NCBI GenBank assembly: GCA_001632435.1
Contig: KV424086.1
Coordinates: 1 to 61,390 of the forward strand
Length of the DNA: 61,390 nt
Reading direction: 5' to 3'
Source of the DNA: Calocera cornea HHB12733
Taxonomy: Eukaryota; Basidiomycota; Dacrymycetes; Dacrymycetales; Dacrymycetaceae
The notes below the pieces were generated by a model. It was not told the DNA's origin, made no database searches, and worked only from the letters and a program-made list of their open reading frames with translations. The translations under genes were made by a program, and so were the position numbers. The stretch's first letter is position 1; every line of letters starts with the position of its first letter. Shown here in pieces: positions 11,142-21,316 of this stretch.

Positions 11142-11822
11142 GGGGGGCTGCTCTGCTTGCTTGGGGTGCTGGGATGCTGGGGTGCTGGGAGGGGGGCGGG
11201 CAGTGAACGGGCCGGGTGAGGCGGCCTTTTGACGCTGCGGAGGATGGGCAGAGCGGTGAGCGGTGGGGTGGGCGATCGATCGGCCTGCTCTTCCCCAGCG
11301 GCTGACGAGGAGCAGATAAGCCCGCACCCGGGGTCCCCAGAATCCTACGGAACGCCGAGGGGGATTGGGCGGGGATGGGATGGGATGCGGTGCGGTGCGA
11401 GCAGGGGAGAGCGACAGAGGAGAGGAGAGGAGAGGAGAGGAGAGCGTATGCGCCCACTTTTCGCGCCCTGCGACCAACCAGGCACCCGACCGCAGCCTGA
11501 GGCGAGGCGAGGCGGAGCGGAACAGCGCGGAGGGCCATCCACCGATCCCGCGCGCGCGTGATTTTCCTGGGGCCTGGGGGGGGGCGGGAGCGAGGAAGCC
11601 TGGGATTGGGGGGGCTGTGCTGAGCACCCTGGGGCCGTTCGGCTCCGAGCAGGGTCGCCACTCGGCGGTGACCGACTCTCGTACTTACACTACACTACAG
11701 TACACCACGTCCGCCACCCAGCTCACAATCTCGAGTCTGTCGTTCGGCGCGCCTCGCTGCTTCCTCGAGCCCGTGGGTGCACGCTCCTACTGCCGGCCAC
11801 GCGCCCCCTAGCCCGCCCACCG
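11142..11822. promoter_or_regulatory. Bidirectional promoter region of ERG1 and the WW-FF gene
   Basis: The two genes are divergent. The region holds a GGAGA repeat (about 11415-11445) and long purine/pyrimidine-biased runs. No specific operator can be named from sequence alone. Confidence 0.5.
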
Positions 11823-14148
11823 ATGTCCGGGCCCGGCGCGTCGCACGCCCCGTACGGCCCCTCCCTCCTCCCTCCTCCGTCCGTCTCCTGTAACTGACGC
11901 CGTGACAGGCCTCCCCCGCCCACGGGGTTCGCAACCACCTCCCCGCCCCCGCTCCCAGCGGGCTGGACAGAGCACCTCAGTACGTCCCGTCCCCGTCCCG
12001 GCTCTTGCTCGACCCCTCCCTCCCTCCCTCCCAGCAGCGCAAAGCTGACCCTCTACAGCCCCAGCAGGCGTACCGTACTACCACCATGCGCTCTCCCAGC
12101 ACTCGACCTACCTCCGGCCCGAGAACCCGCACGCCCCCGCCCACGCGAACGGCAAGCCCAAGTCCAACTCCTCCAAACCGAGGAAACCCAAGCCCAAGCC
12201 TAAGCCTGAGAAACCCGAGCGGCCGGTGTCCAAGCAGAAAGTGCCCGGGAGCGGCTGGTGGCGGGTGCGCACGAGCCGCGGCAACGTCTTCTTCCGGGAT
12301 GGTGTGCGCGGGGTGAGCGTGTGGGAGGTGCCGGAGGAGGTGGCGGATGCTGTTGCTGCGCTGGAGCGGGAGGAGCGGGAGGAACACGAGTCCCTGAAGC
12401 GCCGGGCCCGGGCAGCGGAGATCGCCGAGGGCGGGGAGTGGAAGAGCGTGCAGATGGACGTTGAGCATGCCGCGGACGACGGGCCGGAGGAGCGGGACGA
12501 GGATCTTGAGCACGAGGCGCGCGAGGCCGCCGAGCGCTGGAAGGCCGAGGAAGCCGCTGCCGAGGCCGCGCGGCGAGTCGAGCAGGCGCAGGCGCTCCGC
12601 GAAGCGCAAGAGCGCGCAGCGGCGGAGGAAGCGGCCGCCGCCCTCCCCCTCCCCGAGCTGGCCCCCGAGGAGGCGCGCGTGCGCTTCCGCCAGATGCTGG
12701 ACGAGCTCAACGTCTCCCCGCTCATGCCCGCCGAGGATGCGCTGGCCCTGCTCGCCGCGGACGCGCGGTACACCGTGCTCAAGGGCGCGGCGGAGCGTCT
12801 CGAGGTGTGGAACGAGTACTGCCGGGCTGCTGCGAGCGCGCGGGCTGCGGCGGCTGCTTCGGGGAGCGCCGCGCCCAAGCTGAGCGCGGAAGACGAGTTC
12901 CTCAACCTCCTGCACAGCGACGTGACCTCGACGCGCACCTCGTGGACGGACTGGCGCCGCAAGTGGAAGAAGGAGCGGCGGTTCTGGGGCTGGGCCGGGG
13001 ACCGCGAGCGCGAGGCCAGGTTCAGGCAGTGGCTCCGCGTGCTCGGGGAGCGCAAGCGCGGGGAGCGGGAGGCGGCCGAGCGGAGGTTTGGCGAGATGCT
13101 CGCCGAGGCCAGCGTCGATGCGAGCCGCCCGTGGGCTGAGGTGCGCTGTTGTGGGATGCAGGGGGGGGGGGCACGCAGTGCTGATATGCCGACGCAGGTC
13201 AAGAAACAGCTCGCGAGCGACCCGCGGTACGACGCCGTCGGCTCGGCCTCCCTGCGCGAAGAGCTGTACACCGCGCACGTCGCCTCGCTGCGCGCGGCCT
13301 CCTCCGCGCCGCAGGCGAAGCACGCGTCCAAGCTGGAGCGGCAGCAGCGCGCGCTGCACGAGCGGCAGGCGCACGTCGGCCAGGAGCTTGCGCGCGCCGA
13401 GCGGCAGGCGGAGCACAGCCGCTCGCTGCTCGGGGCGGAGGAGGGCGAGCGCGATTTCGGCAGTCTGCTCGTCGACGCCGTGCGCGACCTCGATGCGCGC
13501 TGGGAGGACGCGCTCCGCACGCTCCGCCCCGACCCGCGCTTCGCCCGGAGCCGCTTGGCGCCCGCGAGGCAGAAGGCGATGTTTGACGAGCACCTCGGGG
13601 CGCTCAGGCGGCGGCAGGTGCACGCCCTCGAGGCCCTGTTCGCCGCCCACGCGCCCGCGCTCAACACCCCCTTCTCCGACTTGCCCCTCACGCTCGTCAC
13701 CAGCCTGCCCGCGACCAAGCTCGGCCTGACCCCGCGCACGCTCGAGGCGGAGTACGAGCGCTGGCAGGCGCGCCGGCGCACGGACGCGAGGCGCGAGTTC
13801 GACGAGATGCTCCGGGAGAACTCGTTTGTCACGTTCTGGGCGCGGGCGAGGAAGCTCGCCCAGCGCGCGGAGGGCGAGGGGGACGGCGGGCTCGGCCAGG
13901 GCGTGCAGCTGGAGGAGACGGCGGCGTACGGGGACGAGGAGGAGTTTGTGAGTGAGGAGGCTGACGCCCTCGGTGGCCTCGCGAAGCGCGCCGCCGAGGT
14001 CGGCCTCAACGAGGTCGCAAAGGTGCTCCAGGGGGATCGCAGGTGGAGGGCGTGGGACTGGATGGGCGCGGAGAGGGAGGCGTGGGTCAGGGAGTGGATG
14101 GAGGGCCTCAAGGCGCCCGGCAGGAGCGTGCATACTGCCGAGGCGTGA
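11823..14148 (+). CDS. WW and FF domain protein (PRP40/TCERG1/Dre4-like)
   Basis: Probable nuclear scaffold linking pre-mRNA splicing with the RNA polymerase II C-terminal domain. Exons 11823-11851, 11909-11979, 12059-13140 and 13198-14148 give 710 aa. The WW domain is split by an intron and reads LPAGWTEHLTPAGVPYY, then HSTYLRPE (about residues 24-54). A second, degenerate WW (GWWRVRTSRGNVFFRDG) follows after a Lys/Pro-rich linker. The rest is Glu/Ala/Arg-rich helix with several FF-type blocks (RVRFRQMLDELNVSP, DEFLNLLHSDVTS, REFDEMLRENSFVTF). The last intron is 57 nt, so it does not break the frame. Very GC-rich. One WW plus several FF modules fits the fungal Dre4/Urn1 type better than PRP40, but orthology is not settled. 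Confidence 0.82.
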
Positions 14149-14232
14149 GCTACCGGGGGGGTAACGACTTGATTTAATTCATGAATTCTGAAGGGAACAG
14201 CATGGAATGGAACAGAGACGAGTATGAACGTG

Positions 14233-15837
14233 CTACGGCGGCGCGGTGGGAGGGTACATCTTCTGCAGGGCCGCGAACGCGCCCGGAACGTCCGGGCGGA
14301 ACGAGCTCGCAGACGGGCTGCTGGAGTGGTACGGCGGCAGCGGGCTCCACCGCTCCGGCCGCGAGTAGCCGTACCCGCTCGGCACCCACCCGCCCTTCTT
14401 CTCCTCGCCATACCCCGTCGGGCGTTTCTCGTCCTCGGTGTAGCCAGACAGGGTGCGCTCAGGCCCGCTCGGGGAGGCCGACGCGCTCGCGTAGGGTACC
14501 GCCTCGCCCCCGAGCTCGTACATCGACGCGCGGAACGAAGGCGGGCCCGCTTCGGGGGCGGACGGCGGTATCAGCAGCGGCGCGGGCATCGGCATCGGCG
14601 GGAACCAGGGTGTCGGCTCCGGGCCCGGCGAGGTCGGCCCTCCCGGGATGAGCGAGACGCGGTACTCGGCCGGACGCCGCTTTCGTCTTCGGCAGAGCAG
14701 GACGAGCACAATGAGGATGGCGAGTAGCGCCGCTCCGCCCACTGCTGCGCCGATGATGGCGCCTAGTGGGACGGTCTTGTGCGTCGATGCTGTGCTGTTG
14801 TCGGAGGGGCTTGTAGGGGCAGCAGGAGGCAGGATGCCCGTGTGTTTCGTGGCTGGGCTCAGTTCGGTCCCTGACCAGGTACTGGACGTCGTGGACGTTT
14901 GCCAAGGTGACGAGGACGTTGATGTAGAGGATCGGGACGAGGATGAGCTGGTCGAATGGGTGGTCGAAGTGGCTGCACTTGTGTGTGATGAGATCCAGGA
15001 CGTGGAGAAGACGCCTCGAGATGTTCCGGCGGATACCAAAGCTCCGACGGCGGTCTTGCTGACGGCAACCTCGTGTGTCACGCTTGCGGAAGTGTCCGGA
15101 ATACCTGGGAGTTGTCAGCTCGTTGACAGCGAGCTGCGTGGCACGGTGATGCCTCGGACGCACCATCATTGCTGATCTGCTGCGCCAGTACCAGGTCAAA
15201 GTCCTGGGCCTGCTGGATCATGGCAAACGCCGGTATTGATACATCTGGTGGGAGAGTAACGTTGACATAGCCAATGGAAAGAGGGGCGCCATTGCAATCT
15301 TGAATATACTCCTGCCATGTCCAAAATGACGCTCCTTGACGGCCGTTGAGATGCGGAAGTGAAAATCGAACCCAAATCACTCACCCGCACATGAGACGCA
15401 GGCAGAGAATAGTTGGTATTGTACTGTGCTGCAGTAGCACGGGACGTCCAGAGCTGATCCGCTTGGCATCACAAACTCCAAGTCAGTGCTGTCTGCAGAT
15501 GTTATCGTAAAATCTTGAAGAACGCGAGTCAGGACGCAGCACTGCATGGGCTCCTCCACTGACCGTCATTATAACACTGATAGGGAGCTTATCAGGTAAC
15601 TTCACCTTAACTGATGCGTACCCAGACTCACCTGCCCCATTATCTGCGCAAACACATAACACGGCGGCTGATTCACCGCATTGTTCAACGAAATATTCTC
15701 CGTACACGTGACATTATTCTGCGGCGACGATGAATTAGTCTCACACGGCCACTGGCAGCGGCGATACTCACAACAACGAGACCGAGTACACGACAAACCC
15801 CCAAGCAAGCGATAAGCAGAAGAGCCATACAGTCCAT
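14233..15837 (-). CDS. Cys-rich single-pass membrane protein A1
   Basis: Exons (minus) 15837-15772, 15718-15632, 15576-15564, 15513-15385, 15334-15164 and 15104-14233 give 445 aa. Order: signal peptide (MDCMALLLIACLGVCRVLG), NNVTC and a PPCYVF segment, a 13-nt microexon (CYND), then LDVPCYCSTVQYQLFSAC with VSC, that is C-x-C-x10-C-x-x-C. Next come a TWQEYI/IPAFAM block, a Ser/Thr-rich stalk, one membrane helix (about 268-294, AIIGAAVGGAALL) with an RRRKRR stop-transfer, and a Pro/Gly/Tyr-rich cytosolic tail of about 150 aa. First of three tandem paralogues. Layout suggests a plasma-membrane receptor or wall sensor; function unknown. All splice phases agree with A2 and A3, which supports the model. 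Confidence 0.8.
15564..15576 (-). other. 13-nt microexon of A1
   Basis: The plus strand reads CGTCATTATAACA between an acceptor (CAG on the minus strand) and a GTCAGT donor. It encodes CYN plus the start of D. A2 has a 13-nt exon with the same borders and phase at 17966-17978, and A3 a 17-nt one at 19996-20012. Confidence 0.7.
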
Positions 15838-15913
15838 CGCGGCAGTTCATAGAAAGCGGATGGGGAGGAGAGCCCCGCGACAACTCGTACACCGGCCATA
15901 TAACTCCCTCGGT

Positions 15914-15931
15914 CCGCGATTGGCCTTATAA
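15914..15931 (-). promoter_or_regulatory. CCAAT/TATA promoter block of A1
   Basis: The plus strand reads CCGCGATTGGCCTTATAA, i.e. TTATAAGGCCAATCGCGG in the direction of the gene, about 80 bp before the ATG. A closely similar block precedes A2 at the same distance. Confidence 0.5.
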
Positions 15932-16532
15932 GCCGGAGTCGAAACAAGGGACGGTTGGCCCTATTCTCGCGACAGGCCAACTTTTTTCTGATCGGAGGCT
16001 GTGAAGAAGCTCCATGCACAGCCTCAAGGCATCCGTAGCCTCACAACAAGTGAATCACGCGACTTTTGTTCCGACATGGCAGCAAGGTGAGGCCCTGCGC
16101 TAACGCCATAGTCGTGAAAGAGACCCTCAATGGACACGCCGCAAGGAGACGCCCTGCTGGCATCAATCCTGTGCGCCATTGCCAAGCAAATGCAATGGCG
16201 GCTACCGGCGGTGTTCATTCCATAACATCACTTGCCGGATGGAGAATTGTACCACGCGCACTTGAGTAACACACTTCCCAGCATGCACAGTACAATGAAA
16301 TATAGGCTGCGCAGGCAGAGAACCTAGTGCAAAATAGCGACACATCGGTGGACATTGCCAGCCGTGCCCTGCTTCTGAGCCCGAAAGAGCTGAAGGACGG
16401 CATGATCACGATATTAGCGAGCTTCGAAGACAGCTGAGTAGAATTGATCTATGTTCATAATGGATACAGAGGCAATGTACCGGAGTCCTCCAGCGACTCG
16501 CCATAAACCCCTGATTAGGCGCTCAGTCGCCT
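15932..16532. other. Spacer between A1 and A2
   Basis: No gene seen; upstream region of A1 and 3' region of A2. Open frames here are short and lack domains. Confidence 0.55.
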
Positions 16533-18236
16533 TCATAATGGATACGATTGCCCCGCCGCACGATTCCGGTTCCCGAAAGCCTTTTCCCTCGGACCACCAC
16601 GGACCTCCGGACGGCTGGAGGAGCTGGGGAGTATTGATCGCCCTCGGCTTCCCCCGACCCAAGACCCCGTTTCCCGTCGACTTAGCTCCTCATAGTTGGG
16701 AGGTGGCGTTCCGCCTCGTGAGTAGCTATACCCAGTCAACCTATCGATGGTGCGCTCGTATTGTTCTTGTGGCATGCGAGAGGGACCTTCCCATTGATCG
16801 TCAGGATTGCGACTGCCGGAGGCGTACGGCGTTATCCCTGCTTGAGAGGGGCGCCTCAATGTCGGGCCCGCAGCGGGAGCAGCATTTTCTCTCATCGGTC
16901 GCTCTGTAGGCAGCTGCTTGGGTGTAAACCATCGTCCTGCTCGCGGCGGCAGTGTCGACGAAGGCCGTGTCTCAGTAGGAGACAGAGTCGGTAGATCATC
17001 TGAAAACGGTGAAATGCTCTGTTCAAGTTGCCGTCGTTTGCGCTCGCGACGGAGTAGTACGATCGCGATAATGATGAGAACGAGAACGGAAATGCCTCCC
17101 ACGACTCCGCCGATGGTCGCTCCGATAGAATGAGCGTTCTGAGTCGAATTGCCGTCGGAACCACTGGAAGGCGAGGACTGCGGCGAGGAAGGAGTTGACG
17201 AAGAACCAGGAGCACCAGCACTGGTACCGTTGTTTGAGCCTAATGATCGCGGGGACGAGGTCGAGCTTGTGTCGGAGCTTGTGCCTGTGCCGGAGCTTGT
17301 CGATGATGAAGAACTTGAGGGCGCCGTTTGAGAGGTTGATGAAGTGGATGATTGCGAGTTTGGAGTGGGCTGGGCAGTTATACCAGATGTCACCCAAGAG
17401 GTTGTCTCTGCACCGGACTTGTCTTGAAGAACAGCTCCGACTATCGTCCCGCTCAATACAATGGGGACAGTCGCAGACGGCACGGTGTTGGGTAGATCTG
17501 AGGTCGTCAGCGATGAACAGAGTGGAATACAAATGCTTCTCACAGTCCCAATACATCTGATCAACTAGCGATACATTGAAGTCCACCGCAGTCTGTAGCA
17601 TCGCATATGCTGGTATGACCGCATCTGCCGGTAGTTGAAAGTCGGTGTAGCCGATCACCGGAGTTGTGTAATGACAAGTAGCTATGTACTCCTTCCAGGT
17701 CACAGAAGGAAAATCTGAACCCCAGACCATAGCGTCAGATCAATCCTAGCTGAGCGATAAAAGCGTACCGAGGCATGAATAACAAGCAGAAAGAAGTTGA
17801 TATTGTACAGTGGTGCAATAGCAGGATACATCGAGGCTCACTCCACCGGGCTGTCCAGTGTAGAAATTCAGAGCTAGTTGCGGCCCTCCCGTGGTATCTT
17901 GAATGATGGTGAAATCTTCGAGATTGTCAGACAACTCCGTTCACTGTGAAAACGACAGGACGGACTGGCATCATAGCACTGATGGGGTATTATTGAACCG
18001 TTCGCAGGGCAAATAGTAGATCCGTACTGACCTGCCCCATTAACTCTCCAAACAAATAGCACGGCGAGTGTCCCGTATCGGGATTCACGAGCCACGTGTT
18101 GTGCGAACAAGTGACATTGACCTATCTCCCAGGTAAGCATTTCATACGGTGAATGCAGATTGATACTCACAACAATTTCACCGAGTACGCAACGAAACCC
18201 AAGGCAAGCAATAAGCAGTAAAACCAGACTCTCCAT
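16533..18236 (-). CDS. Cys-rich single-pass membrane protein A2
   Basis: Exons (minus) 18236-18171, 18121-18032, 17978-17966, 17915-17769, 17714-17544 and 17497-16533 give 483 aa. Signal peptide MESLVLLLIACLGFRCVLG. The ectodomain has NVTCS, SPCYLFGELMGQ, the 13-nt microexon (CYDA), CYCTTVQYQLLSACYSC (C-x-C-x10-C-x-x-C) and a VTWKEYIATC/IPAYAM block. A long Ser/Thr/Gly/Pro stalk follows, then one helix (about 288-311, IGGVVGGISVLVLIIIAIVL) with RRERKRR after it. The tail contains PPPNYEELSRRE, a PPxY motif of the type bound by WW domains of Rsp5/NEDD4 ligases. Exon 1 (66 nt), exon 3 (13 nt) and exon 5 (171 nt) are the same length as in A1. Confidence 0.8.
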
Positions 18237-18307
18237 CGAGGAGGCTCATAGAATGCAGACGGGGAGGAGAGGCCCGCGACGACCCTCATACCCACCATAT
18301 AGCTTGG

Positions 18308-18326
18308 TTCGCGATTGGCCTTACAA
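18308..18326 (-). promoter_or_regulatory. CCAAT promoter block of A2
   Basis: The plus strand reads TTCGCGATTGGCCTTACAA, giving CCAAT in the gene's direction about 80 bp before the ATG. It matches the block upstream of A1 except for one TATA-box base. Confidence 0.45.
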
Positions 18327-18800
18327 AAGAAAGAGTGTAGCCAGTGATGGGCCGTAGGGTATCGTCCAGGCACACGACCTGGTCCGGCCGTGCGGCTGTC
18401 CAGAAGCACGCGCATCGCCGAGCACAGCCTCTCGGCACGCGTTCCCCTAACGACACATCGGTTCTCTGCACGACTTTTGTGAGTGCGGCGGCCACAATGA
18501 AAAGGCCAGTCAACAAGTGAGGCCGATACAAGGAGCCATAAAGGCCGGCCTGCACATCTCCTCGCCATCTAGGGATGTGGAAGTCCACTCATTGTGAGAG
18601 TTTAGGTTGCCAGGCAATCGTACTACAGAGAAGGTAAGTAAATGCCACTGCGCTCTCATAAATGTCATCGATATCTAAACACCGTTCTGAGAGTGCTGTC
18701 TCGGGTTCGACTGATTAGATTTACGGCAAGACTTATTATAGATACACATGTGAACAATCATGCTCCCGTCCGTAGGAAGATACGCCGTAATCCCAAAGTC
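18327..18800. other. Spacer between A2 and A3
   Basis: No gene seen. Upstream region of A2 and 3' end of A3. Confidence 0.55.
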
Positions 18801-20276
18801 TCAACTCGGCGTGGGAGGAATATTGACCAGTGGAGGATATATATGCCTTGGTGAGCGATTGGTCCGCCCGACTACCTTTTCTCTTGAGCGACCAGAGCTG
18901 CTTGTGCTCGCAGGGGATGGCTGAGTAAGGTGCTCAGCGGAACTTGTAACCGTTGTCGCGCGTCGACTCAGATCTGTATACTCTGGCGGCGGCGTCTCTC
19001 CTCGTGGTCGGTTGGCCGAGGTGGGCATCGGTGATGTGGATCCGCTCAAGGATACGCGGTAGGAAGAGAACGGCGCTTCGTCTGGGCGGGGCATCCAGGG
19101 TATCGGTGCGGATAGGCCGGCTCCCCCGAGGGATATTCTGTACTTGTCTGCTGCATATCGTTTTCGCCGCCACAGCAAGTAGTGCAAGCACGCCAAGCTG
19201 ATCAAGATCGCACATGCACCGCCCACTGCACCGCCCACAATAGGCTTCAGAGACATGGATTGCCGAGCGGAGGGCTGTGATGTTGGGAGGATTGTCGGCT
19301 CAGAGCCTTCGCTCCAAGTGAAAGGTTGAGGCCAGGTCGTTGGGGGTAGGCTGGCATAGGTGACAACTCCGTGTGACGGGGCTCCTATCGGAGGGGCCGT
19401 AGCAGATCCGGATGTGAAGGGAGCGGAGGAGTTAGCTGGTGAGGACCCGGACAAAGTCGGGCTCGACGTTGTGACAGATGACAGAGACAAAGGGTTGACT
19501 GGGAACGTCGATGTTGGATTTGTGTCCGGGTAGCCTGGCAGAATCAGCAGATGACTTGCGCGATGGGATGAGAACCTACTGAAGCTAACAACCTCTTCTA
19601 TCACAGGAAGAGAAAAGTTCCCGATTGCGTCCAACATCGCCCAGGCTGGGATACTTGTGCCTTCGGGCAGGGTACCCGGGAAAGATCCGACAGTGATGCC
19701 GATCGATCCTGCCGTGCATTGTGCAGAATACTCATCCCACGACAACGAGGCCTGCCCTGTCGAGAAACATGAGATGATTCCCAAGGCTTATAATTGGACG
19801 CAGAGCAGACCTTGGCATGTGGAGCAAGCGGAGAAAATATAGTACGCAACAGTCGAGCACCAACAGTCGAGCACATTTGGGGCTTGATAGCTCCCGAACG
19901 TTGTTGGAACTGGCTCGGGCGGCACAGTCAAGGCACCTGTAGATGATGCGAAGGATCTGATCAACAAGGATCGCCCCGTGCAGTGGCGAAGTCACACACC
20001 AATTCCTGAGCACTGTGGCTGGAAAGATGTATTAGACGAATGGAGCAGCGCTATCTCGACTCAAACGTACCGCATTCATCAGCTCGGAGTAAACCTGGCA
20101 GGGCGTCTGTCCTTTATCATTGTTGAAAAGTGTGGGTATAACGCTGCAGGCCTGAATGCGCTGAAATGAGGTGTGAGGCCGCTATGGTTTTGACATCGAC
20201 GTACATCTTGGCCGAAAGTGCTTGGGGCGCAGAGTGCAAACAGCAACAGAAGTAGTAATACAGCGTCAGCCATCAA
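18801..20276 (-). CDS. Cys-rich single-pass membrane protein A3
   Basis: Exons (minus) 20276-20205, 20160-20071, 20012-19996, 19956-19811, 19756-19580 and 19534-18801 give 411 aa. Signal peptide MMADAVLLLLLLFALCAPST. Then QTPCQVYSELMNA, a 17-nt microexon beginning with Cys, LDCWCSTVAYYIFSACSTC (C-x-C-x10-C-x-x-C), LSWDEYSAQC and IPAWAMLDA. Membrane helix at about 265-289 (PIVGGAVGGACAILISLACL), then WRRKR. The tail shares YRISLGGAG and PWMP with A1 (YRVSL, PWFPP) and has PPPEYTDLSRR, a PPxY motif followed by LSRR as in A2. Most diverged of the three. The microexon acceptor could be TTCCAG or CCACAG; the latter was chosen because A1 and A2 also start this exon with Cys. Confidence 0.78.
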
Positions 20277-20333
20277 GGCAGCCCGAGGAAAGAGAGGAGG
20301 TGCACAGTGAGTCCATGAGCAGGAGCATGTTGC

Positions 20334-20339
20334 ATATAA
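20334..20339 (-). promoter_or_regulatory. TATA-like box of A3
   Basis: TTATAT on the minus strand about 60 bp before the ATG of A3, the same distance at which TATA boxes stand in front of other genes in this window. Confidence 0.4.
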
Positions 20340-21316
20340 GTGTCAGCCAACGGCTGGCTGAGGGAGCACCGGAGAATCATCCGTCGCCGCAACCACGTAG
20401 CTTTTCTTTGCGCGTAGCACAGCCATCGAGCATGCTTGCTCGGTAACCGCCCTGAACGCGCTTGCACACGCGCGCGGGCCGGCGCTCCCTTTCACCTCGT
20501 ACCATCGTTGAAGGGATATCACCAGAGCCAGTCGGGAGTAGGCAGGTTGTGTCCGTGAGGATGTCCGCTATACACCGGCGTAGCTTTGCGCAGACCCGCT
20601 CATGGGAATGCGGTCGAGCTCAAAAGCTGCAGTTGGGTGGTACTGAATGCCCAGTGCTATAGTCTCATCAAAAGTGTCCGGATTCGCGTGTTATGCTCCT
20701 CCGCAAACCCATGGCCGAGGTGTTCTAGCTTGCACCAGCGTTCGGCGACGCACATCAAGCGGCCAATAGTGATGCGGAAGCAGATAGGGATCAACAATGG
20801 TAGATGGGGTCTGCCATAGGGGGCAGGTGGTCGGAATATGGTTGTTACAGGTGTGAACGCCGAGCATACATCAAGGAGGGTTGATGTGGTGGATGGATGA
20901 CACGTCGAGGAGACTTGAGCGAGACCCAGCGAGGGAGGGCCGAGGGAGAAACTGAGCTTCTGCACGTGCTTCCACGTGTTGCTTCCCGTGCGTCGGAGGC
21001 AGACGCGCTTGGGGGACGCGTCTGGTCTAGCGTGTTTTTGCCCCCATGCCTGGTCTAGGTCCCGACCCTCGGGTAAGCACCTGGCGCCGACGCCCGCAGC
21101 GACAATCGGCATAGACCGTCCGCTATCAGCCCTGTTGTTGTTCACCCTCGACCCCGGGGTACAATATTGGCGCCAGGCCTCGCTTGCTAGGAGGCTCTCA
21201 ACTCACCTCGGCGAACCGACCTACGGCCACTGTTGTTTCGATCCACCGGGCCACCCAACGCTCTGTCACCATTCGACCTTCAACACTTCCAATTCGAATC
21301 GAACAATAGAACCAAC
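20340..21316. other. Divergent intergenic region between A3 and MPS1
   Basis: About 1 kb with no supported gene. It must contain promoters of both A3 (minus) and the MPS1 kinase (plus). The CTTCCAATTCG-type pyrimidine-rich leader before 21317 looks like a 5' UTR. Confidence 0.55.

Larger units (their letters stand above)
8300..14150. other. Extremely GC-rich island
   Basis: From within mannanase 2 through ERG1 and the WW-FF gene, codons end almost always in G or C and stop codons are rare in all six frames. This creates antisense open frames of more than 700 codons. Genes on either side (3.4-7 kb and beyond 21 kb) have ordinary mixed codon use. Confidence 0.75.

Noticed and set aside
9801..11219. 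472-codon open frame opposite ERG1
   Set aside because: A Gly/Glu/Ala-rich shadow of the GC-rich squalene epoxidase gene; no motif, and the minus strand has all FAD-binding signatures.
11977..14411. Antisense open frames of 718 and 767 codons opposite the WW-FF gene
   Set aside because: They arise from extreme GC content, which removes stop codons in all frames. Their translations are low-complexity Arg/Leu/Ala/Ser runs without domains, while the plus strand encodes WW and FF modules.
16451..16909. 152-codon plus-strand open frame over A2
   Set aside because: Lies opposite the A2 tail-coding exon, has no domain or signal, and A2 is supported by its paralogues.
18167..18289. Alternative N-terminus of A2 starting MVGMRVVAGL (and the similar MAGVRVVAGL of A1)
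   Set aside because: It looks conserved because the 5' leaders of the paralogues are similar. In that frame exon 1 ends in the wrong phase for exon 2, while the downstream ATG gives a clean signal peptide and phase 0.
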